Shown here in pieces: positions 1 to 6,111 of a stretch of 7,814 nucleotides of DNA. The translations under genes were made by a program, and so were the position numbers. Numbering within the stretch: position 1 is the stretch's first letter; every line of letters starts with the position of its first letter. The stretch covers positions 1 through 7,814 of the forward strand of contig JABDEN010000066.1 of NCBI GenBank assembly GCA_013287025.1, read 5' to 3'. The notes below the pieces were generated by a model. The model was not told the origin of the DNA, ran no database searches, and worked only from the letters and a program-made list of their open reading frames with translations. This DNA comes from Gammaproteobacteria bacterium. Its GTDB lineage: Bacteria; Pseudomonadota; Gammaproteobacteria; DSM-16500.

Positions 1-1850
1 TGATTGTGACGAAATTTATCTAAAGCAGGGCAGGATTCGATATGAACCACTAAACCATGGCCAGATTCAATATATCCGCCGATCGGATCGCCGGGAATAG
101 GGCGGCAGCATTTCGCAAAACGGACTACAATGCCTTCCGTTCCTTTAATGATGAGAGGGGAGGTGATGGCGCTAATTTGAGAAGAGGTGTGAGAAGGTTT
201 AGCAAGCTGCTTTGCAACTAATAATGCTGTTCGATTGCCGATGCCAATTTCTTCAAATAAATGACTAATCGATTCTAATTTTGCGGTAGTCACAATCTCT
301 TGGAATTGCTCGTCTGCAATTTGACTTAACGTCAATCCAAAAGTATGTAAAGACTTTTCGACTAACCGTTTGCCGAGTTCAATGGATTCGTCGCGTTGTT
401 GTTTTTTCAAATAATGTTTAATGGTACTCCGTGCTTTGCCGGTAACGACGAAACTTAGCCATGCGGGATTTGGCCTCGCGCCAGCAGCGGTAATCACTTC
501 TACTTGTTGTCCATTGATTAATGGTGTGCTTAAGGGTGCAAGTCTTCGATCGAGTTTGACTGCAACACAAGTGTTGCCAATATCAGAGTGAATCGCATAA
601 GCAAAATCAACCGCAGTGGCGCCTGCGGGTAATTCAAGAATATTTCCTTTTGGGGTAAAGACATAAACTTCGTCGGGGAATAAATCGGTTTTGACATTTT
701 CAATGAATTCAAGGGAGTTTTTGGAGCTTTTATGCATTTCCAACACACCCTTTAACCATTCTTGGGCGCGTTGTTGTGCATCGCCTAGCACCGTTTTTTC
801 CGTTTTATAAAGCCAATGCGCGGAGATGCCATATTCCGCCATTTTATGCATTTCTTCCGTACGAATTTGCACTTCGATCGGCACACCATAGGGCCCGAAA
901 AGCGTCGTATGTAAAGATTGATAGCCATTCACTTTGGGGATCGCAATATAATCTTTGAAACGTTGCGTGATAGGTTTATATAAATTGTGTAAAACACCGA
1001 GCACGCGATAGCAGGTATCTATTTTATCTACGATAACGCGAAATCCATACATGTCCATGACTTCAGAAAAAGAAAGGTGTTTGTCATGCATTTTTTTGTA
1101 AATACTATAAAGATGTTTTTCACGCTTGAAGACGGAACGCGCGCGAACGTTGTGTTTTTTGCAGGCTTTTTGAATGTCGTCATCGATAAATTCCATCATT
1201 TCTTGCCGGCTGCTATTCGCCTTTTGCAAAGCATCTTTTAAGATGCGATATCGCATGGGGTACAAGGTTGCGAAACCTAAATCTTCAAATTCCACTCTAA
1301 ACGCGTGCATCCCTAAACGATTGGCAATCGGTGCAAAAATTTCTAAGGTTTCTTTCGCAATTCGCCGACGTTTTTTGCGTGGCAGGATGCCGATGGTGCG
1401 CATGTTATGTAATCGATCGGCCAGTTTAATCAAAATCACGCGAATATCACGCGCCATTGCCATGACCATTTTACGGAAATTTTCCGCTTGTGCTTCGGCA
1501 CGTGTTTCAAATTCAATTTGCGTTAATTTGGTTACCCCGTCAACGAGATCTGCGACTTCTTTCCCGAATTTGTCCACAATGTCTGATTTTTCAACATAAG
1601 TATCTTCAATGACATCATGCAGAATAGCCGCGATGATGGTTGGGGGATCCATGCGCATTTCGGCTAATATTTTGGCAACAGCGAGGGGGTGAGTGATGTA
1701 AGGTTCGCCAGTATGGCGTCTCTGGCCTTCATGGGCGGTTTTGGCAAGCTCATAAGCATCATTGATGATAGTTTGTTCATTATCATCAAGATAAACTTTA
1801 AGCTCGGCAATTAATGCATCCAAACCGTCCAAAATGCTGTTCCTCGCCAT
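1..1850 (-). CDS. spoT: Bifunctional (p)ppGpp synthetase/hydrolase SpoT, C-terminus cut by window edge
   Basis: Cytoplasmic stringent-response enzyme that makes (p)ppGpp from GTP/GDP plus ATP and hydrolyses it to GDP/GTP plus pyrophosphate. The frame is open for 616 codons to base 3 without a stop. The HD hydrolase domain comes first, with H54 (YITHPL), H78-D79 (HDVIEDT) and D145 (DRLHNM) all present, so hydrolysis should be active. The synthetase domain at about 240-350 contains RFKD (297-300) followed by YIAIPKVNGYQSLHT. This is the RxKD form of bifunctional Rel/SpoT enzymes, not the ExDD form of RelA. A TGS domain (about 392-455) and the conserved FAKCCRPIPGDPI segment (578-590) follow. 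The ACT domain must lie outside the window. The start ATG at 1850 has an in-frame stop a few codons upstream and only a weak ribosome binding site. It is the last visible gene of the hldE-gmk-rpoZ-spoT run, 68 bases after rpoZ. Family assignment is very secure. Confidence 0.97.
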   Translation of the reverse strand, partial: MARNSILDGLDALIAELKVYLDDNEQTIINDAYELAKTAHEGQRRHTGEPYITHPLAVAKILAEMRMDPPTIIAAILHDVIEDTYVEKSDIVDKFGKEVADLVDGVTKLTQIEFETRAEAQAENFRKMVMAMARDIRVILIKLADRLHNMRTIGILPRKKRRRIAKETLEIFAPIANRLGMHAFRVEFEDLGFATLYPMRYRILKDALQKANSSRQEMMEFIDDDIQKACKKHNVRARSVFKREKHLYSIYKKMHDKHLSFSEVMDMYGFRVIVDKIDTCYRVLGVLHNLYKPITQRFKDYIAIPKVNGYQSLHTTLFGPYGVPIEVQIRTEEMHKMAEYGISAHWLYKTEKTVLGDAQQRAQEWLKGVLEMHKSSKNSLEFIENVKTDLFPDEVYVFTPKGNILELPAGATAVDFAYAIHSDIGNTCVAVKLDRRLAPLSTPLINGQQVEVITAAGARPNPAWLSFVVTGKARSTIKHYLKKQQRDESIELGKRLVEKSLHTFGLTLSQIADEQFQEIVTTAKLESISHLFEEIGIGNRTALLVAKQLAKPSHTSSQISAITSPLIIKGTEGIVVRFAKCCRPIPGDPIGGYIESGHGLVVHIESCPALDKFRHN

Positions 1851-1892
1851 GATGAATATTCTTTATTTTATTATGTATCACTTTTAGGCTTT

Positions 1893-1913
1893 AGTCATTC
1901 ATATTGAATGACT
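1893..1913. other. Intercistronic perfect hairpin between rpoZ and spoT
   Basis: AGTCATTCA and TGAATGACT form a perfect 9-bp stem around a TAT loop, five bases past the rpoZ stop. There is no T-tract on either side, so it does not look like an intrinsic terminator. It could protect the 3' end of the upstream message or tune read-through from rpoZ into spoT. That role is inferred from position only. Confidence 0.5.
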
Positions 1914-1918
1914 TAAAA

Positions 1919-2224
1919 CTATTCAGCTTCGTCGAAATGATCAGTAGATTCAGGAGCGTCAGAGATGATTGGTTCTTCGGTAATAATGATAGTTTGTTGG
2001 GTGGTGGCGATGGGAATCATGTCAATTTCGTGCGCATCGCTGAAATCGGTATGACCTGCTGCAATTTCACGTAATGCAACGACTGTCGCTTTATCATTTT
2101 CCCAAGGAACCGTAGGATCAACACTACCTCTCATTAATTGACGAGCGCGTTTTGCGGCGAGTATAACTAATTCAAAGCGGTTTTCCACATTTTCTAAACA
2201 ATCTTCGACAGTAATTCGTGCCAT
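1919..2224 (-). CDS. rpoZ: DNA-directed RNA polymerase omega subunit
   Basis: Small subunit that helps fold and hold beta-prime in RNA polymerase and contributes to the (p)ppGpp site 1 in Gammaproteobacteria. The product is 101 aa and begins [20 protein letters not shown]. It keeps the family hallmarks: an N-terminal helix, the RARQL segment, and [16 protein letters not shown] at about 43-58. The acidic C-terminal tail (to DHFDEAE) is variable in the family and makes it slightly longer than the 91-aa E. coli protein. I chose the ATG at 2224, not the in-frame ATG 15 bases upstream, because GAGG sits five bases before it and the homologous N-terminus starts MAR. It lies between gmk (39 bases upstream) and spoT, the classic gammaproteobacterial order, so the (p)ppGpp enzyme and a polymerase subunit that binds its product are probably cotranscribed. 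Confidence 0.97.
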   Translation of the reverse strand: MARITVEDCLENVENRFELVILAAKRARQLMRGSVDPTVPWENDKATVVALREIAAGHTDFSDAHEIDMIPIATTQQTIIITEEPIISDAPESTDHFDEAE

Positions 2225-2263
2225 ATAAACCTCATACAAAGGTGTTCATTCTAACGAGGAGAT

Positions 2264-2908
2264 CTATTTTTCGCTAGTGTTTTTTTCTTCCAATTTCGAG
2301 AAATCATTCAATAATTTAGAAAATTTAATGCTTTGTTTTTTTTGTAATAACCGATTGGCGAGAATAATATACGTCAAATCGGCAATGGCATGTTCAAAAT
2401 CTGCATTAATCACAAGGTATTTAAATTCATGAATGTGTTGCAAGGTTTCTTCCGCATTATGAATACGTTCGCGAATAATCTCGGGTTTATCTTGGTTGCG
2501 CTTTTTTAAGCGTTCTTCGAGATCAGCAAGCGATGGCGGAAGAATAAAAATGCTATGACAATCTGGAAAAAGCTGTTGAATTTGTTGGGAACCTTGCCAA
2601 TCAATTTCCAGAATGACGTCGATACCTTTCGACAGCGTTTCTTTCACCCATTGATGGGAGGTACCATAATATTGATTAAATACGACCGCGTGTTCTAAAA
2701 ATTCCCCTTTTTCGCGCATCGAATTAAACTGACTTTCGGAAATGAAATAATAATTCACCCCATCGACTTCAGCAGCTCTTTTGGCTCTTGTCGTATGGGA
2801 AATAGAAACCATAATATCCGGAATGGATTCGACGAGCGCCTTGACGAGGGAGGTTTTGCCGGTGCCTGACGGGGCTGCAATGATAAAAAGATTTCCGGGT
2901 GCTTTCAT
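2264..2908 (-). CDS. gmk: Guanylate kinase
   Basis: Phosphorylates GMP to GDP with ATP, an essential step in guanine nucleotide supply for GTP and hence (p)ppGpp. The 214-aa product is close to the usual 205-210 aa. The P-loop is APSGTGKTS at 12-20. The GMP-binding region holds SHTTRAKRAAEVDGVNYYF (37-55) and YYGT (80-83), followed by EIDWQG (101-106). The lid stretch KRNQDKPEIIRERI is at about 136-149. The C-terminal tail is Lys/Glu-rich and unconserved. Its ATG overlaps the hldE stop as ATGA, so translation may be coupled to hldE, and a GAGAGG lies about ten bases upstream of the start. The frameshift in hldE could therefore be polar on this essential gene unless reading is restored or another promoter exists. 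Identity is secure. Confidence 0.97.
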   Translation of the reverse strand: MKAPGNLFIIAAPSGTGKTSLVKALVESIPDIMVSISHTTRAKRAAEVDGVNYYFISESQFNSMREKGEFLEHAVVFNQYYGTSHQWVKETLSKGIDVILEIDWQGSQQIQQLFPDCHSIFILPPSLADLEERLKKRNQDKPEIIRERIHNAEETLQHIHEFKYLVINADFEHAIADLTYIILANRLLQKKQSIKFSKLLNDFSKLEEKNTSEK

Positions 2909-4342
2909 GCGTCCGTCGCCTCTCTCTGCATTCGATCAATAATTAAAGTGGTTGATATATCTTTAATGACACCTAAAACACGCACTTCACCACCGTACGC
3001 CGTCACTACTTCGTGGCCGACGACATCTTCGAGTCGTTCGTAATCTCCGCCCTTGACCAAAATGTCTGGTTTTAAGTATTTCAATAAACGTATCGGTGTA
3101 TCATCTGCAAAAGAAACGACCCAGTCGACCATTCCCAAACTTGCGAGTACGGCCATGCGTTGCTGGACATTGTTGATGGGACGACCTTTGCCTTTTAATT
3201 TTTTGACGGATGCGTCTTCGTTGACTGCCACGATGAGAAAATCACCTAATTTTTTGGCTTGTTGTAAATAAGTCACATGACCGGCATGTAAAATATCAAA
3301 ACAGCCATTGGTAAATACGATTTTTTTGCCTTTCATGCGTTCGGCCGTGAGCGCTAACAATAATTGCTCATCATTCACAATGCCTGCTTCAGGATGGTGA
3401 TCAGACATTGCGACTTGTAATTCGGCACTACTGACGCTTGCTGCGCCAAGTTTGGATACCACAATACTTGCGGCTAAATTCGCAAGCGCCATGGCATGTT
3501 GAATGGTGCTGCCGGCGCCTAAGGCAGTTCCCAACACTGCAATTACGCTATCTCCCGCGCCGGTCACATCGAAAACTTCTTTCGCATGGGCAGGAAGGTG
3601 TACTTCTTCTTTGTTTTTTTGAATCAACGTCATCCCACGCTCACCGCGTGTTAAAAGTATGTTGTCGATATCATATTCTTTTAAAAATTGATGACCTTTC
3701 TGGATAATGTCATGCTCCGACTCGCATTCACCGACGATGGCTTCGAATTCTTTTAAATTGGGTGTAATGAAATCAGCATGACGATAGATATGAAAATTGT
3801 TGCCTTTTGGGTCTACTAATACAGGGACATTTGCTTTTTTTAGCGGCTTTAATTAATTCGGAAATATTGCTTAACGTTCCTTTACCATAGTCGGACAAAA
3901 TAACAAGATTGCAGTGATTTAAGTGTTTTTCAAAAACATGAAGTAAAGAGTCATTATTCAATTGCGGAATCTTTTCTTCAAAATCGAGGCGCAATAACTG
4001 TTGTTGTCGGCTAATCACACGCAACTTGGTGATGGTTGGAATGTTAGATAGGCGCAACAATGAATGCGATACCTTAGCGGCAGTCAATTCGCTTTCGAGA
4101 GAATTCGCTTTTTCATCATTACCAGTAATACCGACCAAGGTGACTTTGGCACCTAATGCTGCAATATTTAAGGCAACATTGGCCGCCCCGCCGGGTCTTT
4201 CATCTTTTTGTTGGATTTTGACCACAGGTACGGGCGCTTCAGGCGAGATACGAGCGGCATCCCCAAACCAATATCGGTCCAGCATGACATCGCCAATAAC
4301 TAAGATTGAAGCTTTAGTAAAATCAGGTACTTGATGAGACAT
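2905..4342 (-). pseudogene. hldE: Bifunctional heptose kinase/adenylyltransferase HldE, single-base frameshift
   Basis: HldE phosphorylates D-glycero-beta-D-manno-heptose 7-phosphate at C1 and then adenylylates the 1-phosphate, on the way to ADP-heptose for LPS inner core. From the ATG at 4342 (MSHQVPDFTKASILVIGDVM) the kinase domain reads normally through DRYWFGDAARISPEAPVPVV and RPGGAANVALNIAALG to about residue 167. There GCT is followed by seven A's (3841-3835). With seven, the frame runs to a TGA at 3773-3775, giving 189 aa. With six it continues as AAKKANVPVLVDPKG and gives 478 aa, against 477 in E. coli. The remainder is intact: DVTGAGD (258-264, kinase ATP/anion site) and the nucleotidyltransferase motif NGCFDILHAGHV with HAGH at 352-355. 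As written the kinase is inactive. A C-terminal transferase piece could start at the internal Met at 3633. A homopolymer sequencing error, recent mutation, slippage or phase variation are all possible. The gene overlaps gmk by ATGA. Confidence 0.93.
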
Positions 4343-4370
4343 TTGTTTTTCTGAGTTAAAAATTTGTCTA

Positions 4371-4398
4371 ATTTTAACATAGAGGCTTGAATAAGCAA
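4371..4398 (-). promoter_or_regulatory. Putative sigma70 promoter for hldE-gmk-rpoZ-spoT
   Basis: On the minus strand, TTGCTT (4398-4393) and TAAAAT (4376-4371) are separated by 16 bp. A TG one base before the -10 makes it an extended -10. This predicts a start of transcription near 4364 and a leader of about 22 nt before the hldE ATG. The -35 matches only in part, so it is a prediction. Confidence 0.45.
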
Positions 4399-4403
4399 GG
4401 AAA

Positions 4404-4438
4404 GGAAAATGAGGGTGGTACATTTTCCTACATTTTCC
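4404..4438. repeat. Inverted repeat plus 10-bp tandem duplication between divergent promoters
   Basis: GGAAAATG (4404-4411) and CATTTTCC (4421-4428) form an 8-bp inverted repeat. The right arm lies within TACATTTTCC, which occurs twice in perfect tandem (4419-4428 and 4429-4438). It sits just upstream of the putative hldE -35 and before the rightward promoter at 4465. A regulator site is possible but unproven. Confidence 0.35.
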
Positions 4439-4464
4439 GCCATGTCATGTCACATAACGTTCAT

Positions 4465-4493
4465 TTGAAATAGAGATGAGAATAATGTATAAT
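4465..4493 (+). promoter_or_regulatory. Strong sigma70-type promoter for the 4527 gene
   Basis: TTGAAA (4465-4470), a 17-bp spacer and a perfect TATAAT (4488-4493) predict transcription from about 4500, giving a leader of some 27 nt. The near-consensus architecture suggests the downstream gene is well transcribed unless repressed. Confidence 0.7.
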
Positions 4494-4526
4494 TTTCAAG
4501 CAAAATTAGCAAAAGTGGAGTAAGTG

Positions 4527-5423
4527 ATGCAACAGCGCAAAAAGAAACCGGTCAATCAGGATAGTCTAATTGTCTACAGTGAATTCAAAACTGATTATCG
4601 AGTATATGACATCGGGATTATGTCTAATCCTAGTCAAGATATTTACATTGTCCTGGATCCTGAGCCTGGTTATTCAAGATCATCAACCATAAGGTTTTTT
4701 GATTCGAAGACTTTATTGTCCCAAGGTCCAGCTATTGAATCGGGTATTGAAGCTTTTACTTTTGTTGCGCCTGTTAATAACGATAAAAATTTAATCTTAG
4801 GTAAATTTCGTCGTCCATGGAATAAAAAGCCTGCTTTATATGACTGTAATGAAAAAAAAATAGTTCTTGAGTATAGTTCCCCGCAGACTGCCTTCCATAT
4901 TTCGGAACTTGTAATATTAGAAGAAAATAACATTGCTGCTAGTAGAGCGGTGAAAGCTCAGATGGATGGCGGCGGATATTATATAACGGTTTGGAAGATC
5001 AATGGGGATATGATCTACGATATAGATATAAGTCATCGCGGAGCGCCTCCTCCTCTTCGGATTCTGACATGTGACCAGGATTACGACAGCATTAAGGATG
5101 CTGCACAAAACGCAGACAAGTTTCGTCTTTTTTCAGATGGACGTTTCCTTGTTACCACCTCAATAAAGTTTTGGGATATTGGTGAAAAAAACTATATGGG
5201 TGTTTACTCATACTCTAGCCCAACTCTCACCTGTAAATTATTATTGGACTTAAGATTTCCAAAAGATCTTTGCTCAATCATTTTGGATTACGCAAAAGGA
5301 GAGGGGCATCGTCTTTTCGATGTTAGAAAAACAATTTCTTATGCGATTGAAAAAGATGCGCAAAAGAAAAAACAAAAGAAAAAAGGCCTCAATCCAGAAG
5401 CAAGTACTTTTAAACCTAGGTAG
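4527..5423 (+). CDS. Hypothetical WD-like beta-propeller protein with F-box-like C-terminal segment
   Basis: 298 aa and not recognised as a named family. The ATG at 4527 is preferred to the GTG three bases earlier because GGAG (4517-4520) then lies six bases upstream. Repeated short hydrophobic strand pairs ending in WD-like motifs suggest beta-propeller blades: STIRFFDSKTLL, ALYDCNEKKIVLEYSS, YITVWKINGDMIYDIDIS and IKFWDIGEKNYMGVYSYSS. The last is followed by LRFPKDLCSIILDYAKG, which resembles the short 'LPkel..iIl.Y' helix of F-box-like segments seen in eukaryote-like proteins of intracellular bacteria (from memory). The C-terminus is Lys-rich (KKKQKKK). No signal peptide or membrane helix is seen, so it is cytoplasmic or exported by a specialised system such as Dot/Icm type IV secretion. 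It is a single gene with its own promoter, followed directly by a palindrome and MITE. The effector role is inference. The fold call is moderate. Confidence 0.8.
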   Translation: MQQRKKKPVNQDSLIVYSEFKTDYRVYDIGIMSNPSQDIYIVLDPEPGYSRSSTIRFFDSKTLLSQGPAIESGIEAFTFVAPVNNDKNLILGKFRRPWNKKPALYDCNEKKIVLEYSSPQTAFHISELVILEENNIAASRAVKAQMDGGGYYITVWKINGDMIYDIDISHRGAPPPLRILTCDQDYDSIKDAAQNADKFRLFSDGRFLVTTSIKFWDIGEKNYMGVYSYSSPTLTCKLLLDLRFPKDLCSIILDYAKGEGHRLFDVRKTISYAIEKDAQKKKQKKKGLNPEASTFKPR

Positions 5424-5450
5424 TGTGATCGTCATCACCTATGTCATGCT

Positions 5451-5460
5451 AGCATGACAT
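5451..5460. repeat. Left copy of putative 10-bp target-site duplication
   Basis: AGCATGACAT directly before the element's left terminus, identical in the same orientation to 5663-5672. A 9-12 bp duplication would fit IS4-like or IS1-like transposition. Confidence 0.7.
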
Positions 5461-5516
5461 CACTAGTGTCCGGTAAATTCACGCCCCCTTTGAAAAGGCG
5501 TTGTTGCATAAATAAG

Positions 5517-5541
5517 GTCATCCTGAACGAAGTGAAGGATC
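5517..5541. repeat. Inner 25-bp dispersed-type repeat, left copy
   Basis: Starts GTCATCCTGAACGAAG and is the exact reverse complement of 5576-5600. It resembles the short ATCCT...AGGAT palindromic units, often read as 'tcatcctgagcgaagcgaagg', scattered through many bacterial genomes (from memory). It lies inside the MITE, suggesting repeat-in-repeat composition. Confidence 0.6.
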
Positions 5542-5575
5542 GGTTTAATTCATCACCATATTATAGAAGTAAACT

Positions 5576-5600
5576 GATCCTTCACTTCGTTCAGGATGAC
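5576..5600. repeat. Inner 25-bp dispersed-type repeat, right copy
   Basis: Inverted exact copy of 5517-5541, ending TTCGTTCAGGATGAC. The two copies form the upper stem of the hairpin. Confidence 0.6.
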
Positions 5601-5662
5601 AAAGCCTCTGATTATGCAACAACGCTTTTTCAAAGGGGGCGTGAATTTACCGGACACTAGTG

Positions 5663-5672
5663 AGCATGACAT
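5663..5672. repeat. Right copy of putative 10-bp target-site duplication
   Basis: AGCATGACAT immediately after the element's right terminus, matching 5451-5460 in direct orientation. Confidence 0.7.
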
Positions 5673-5721
5673 AGGTGATGACGAAATCCATTCTACATCT
5701 CAAAGCTTTGCTCTCAGTTTT

Positions 5722-5741
5722 TTTGCAACGGCCGTTGCAAA
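5722..5741. repeat. 20-bp perfect palindrome
   Basis: TTTGCAACGGCCGTTGCAAA is a perfect palindrome preceded by T's. On either strand it lacks a T-tract on the 3' side, so it is not a terminator. It shares the core GCAACG-NN-CGTTGC with the hairpin at 5818-5847, hinting at a protein-binding or recombination site pair. Confidence 0.6.
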
Positions 5742-5817
5742 GATCTTACATTGTTGTGATATTAAAAATAAGAGCCAGGCCATAAAAGAAGACGAGGGCT
5801 TCCATTTTGCCTTCTTA

Positions 5818-5847
5818 AACTTTCTGCAACGCTCGTTGCAGAAAGTT
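5818..5847. repeat. 14-bp stem hairpin with GCAACG core
   Basis: AACTTTCTGCAACG (5818-5831) and its exact reverse complement (5834-5847) surround a CT loop. Downstream is TATATTTC, not a clean T-run, so it is at best a poor terminator. The core matches the palindrome 96 bp upstream. Confidence 0.6.
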
Positions 5848-5902
5848 ATATTTCATCAAATATATACAATATAATATCATATATTCAATAACATATAAAT
5901 AG

Positions 5903-5924
5903 CCTAATAGTTAAAGCTATTAGG
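5903..5924. other. 8-bp stem-loop upstream of the CRISPR-like repeat
   Basis: CCTAATAG (5903-5910) and CTATTAGG (5917-5924) pair around TTAAAG, ending ten bases before the I-F-like repeat. It could be part of the same transcript. A TATAAT lies upstream at 5870-5875, without a good -35. Confidence 0.4.
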
Positions 5925-5934
5925 GATAGGCCAC

Positions 5935-5963
5935 GTTCACCGCCGCATAGGTGGCTTTAGAAG
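5935..5963 (+). CRISPR. Solitary type I-F CRISPR repeat-like sequence
   Basis: The 29 bases read GTTCAC-CGCCGCATAGGTGG-CTTTAGAAG. The type I-F consensus, as I remember it, is GTTCAC-TGCCGYAYAGGCAG-CTWAGAAA. They agree at about 23 of 28 positions with one extra T. The Csy4 (Cas6f) hairpin is kept: CCGCC (5940-5944) pairs with GGTGG (5950-5954) around GCATA. One T-A pair has changed to C-G on both sides and one pair is now a G-T wobble. No second clear repeat and no cas gene lie in the window, so it is not an array. It may be a remnant, or a solitary repeat unit of the kind described as RNA anti-CRISPRs. AGGCC/GGCCT (5928-5932, 5964-5968) can close an outer stem around it. Confidence 0.45.
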
Positions 5964-6079
5964 GGCCTGTTTTTGTTTGCATAACAGAAAGACCCCGCAA
6001 CAGCTCATAGAATCTCGCAAACATATGCCAATGTAAAAAATTCTTCTATTAAAGAAGTAGACTATAATCAAGTAGTTAG

Positions 6080-6085
6080 TATAAT
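6080..6085 (+). promoter_or_regulatory. Possible upstream -10 box for the mqsRA operon
   Basis: TATAAT at 6080-6085, two bases before operator-like palindrome 1. No good -35 box is seen at the expected distance. A transcript starting near 6092 would be blocked by a repressor on that palindrome. Confidence 0.3.
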
Positions 6086-6086
6086 C

Positions 6087-6105
6087 ATTACCCTAATAAG
6101 GTAAT
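6087..6105. promoter_or_regulatory. Operator-like palindrome 1 (MqsA-type)
   Basis: ATTACC-CTAATAA-GGTAAT is an imperfect 19-bp palindrome with perfect 6-bp outer arms. It resembles the ACCT(N)AGGT sites bound by MqsA in E. coli. Its centre is about 32 bp from palindrome 2, near three helical turns. Confidence 0.55.
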
Positions 6106-6111
6106 TAAATT

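Larger units (their letters stand above)
5461..5662. mobile_element. 202-bp MITE-like element with 51-bp terminal inverted repeats
   Basis: The left end 5461-5511 and right end 5612-5662 are inverted copies matching at 50 of 51 positions. Both begin CACTAGTGTCCGGTAAATTC, and the only mismatch is at 5497. The element has no room for a transposase and no convincing ORF, so it would have to be moved in trans by a related IS. It is flanked by 10-bp direct repeats, AGCATGACAT. The interior holds a second inverted pair of 25-bp repeats. A different reading puts the ends at TGTCCGG with CTAG as a 4-bp duplication. The 10-bp reading is preferred because it also restores the perfect target palindrome. 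Confidence 0.75.
5430..5683. repeat. 42-bp perfect palindrome split by an inserted element
   Basis: The outer arms 5430-5450 (begins CGTCATCACC) and 5663-5683 (ends GGTGATGACG) are perfect 21-bp reverse complements. If 5461-5662 and one copy of the 10-bp repeat are removed, the flanks rejoin into one uninterrupted 42-bp palindrome with its centre at CATGCT/AGCATG. It begins six bases after the stop at 5423, where it could act as a terminator-like hairpin, but no T-tract follows. In the present state the whole 254-bp block can fold into one hairpin of more than 100 paired bases with a loop of about 14. Confidence 0.85.
5684..6079. other. Gene-free intergenic region with palindromes and one CRISPR-like repeat
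   Basis: No credible coding frame is seen here on either strand. Open frames entering from the left begin inside the MITE and have no homology or good ribosome binding site. The stretch holds two related palindromes (5722-5741 and 5818-5847), a very AT-rich segment (about 5850-5905) with a TATAAT at 5870-5875, an 8-bp stem at 5903-5924, and the I-F-like repeat at 5935-5963. The 3' part up to 6079 shows nothing else I can assign. Confidence 0.6.

Noticed and set aside
1174..1599. Long plus-strand open frame of 141 codons
   Set aside because: It is antisense to the conserved HD/synthetase part of spoT, whose minus-strand frame is clearly the coding one.
4026..4334. Plus-strand open frame antisense to hldE
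   Set aside because: It mirrors the conserved HldE kinase N-terminus and has no independent coding signs.
3633..4342. Natural split of hldE into separate kinase (HldA) and transferase (HldC) genes
   Set aside because: The break falls inside the kinase domain before DVTGAGD, so neither half would be a complete kinase. A frameshift fits better.
4447..4459. CRP-like site (TCACA half) upstream of the 4465 promoter
   Set aside because: Only one half-site is present, without the matching TGTGA at the right distance.
5722..5741. Intrinsic terminator at the 20-bp palindrome
   Set aside because: The T's lie on the 5' side on the plus strand, and the other strand has A's on the 3' side, so neither direction gives a stem followed by a U-tract.
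5454..5874. Open reading frames running through the MITE and the following palindromes
   Set aside because: They are by-products of the inverted repeats, use repeat sequence as codons, and have no homology-like pattern or convincing ribosome binding site.
5995..6023. A possible second, degenerate CRISPR repeat exactly 60 bp after the first (shared CATAG, the I-F repeat-spacer period)
   Set aside because: Only about 11 of 28 positions match the first repeat, and it has no matching hairpin. The CATAG coincidence alone is too weak to call an array.
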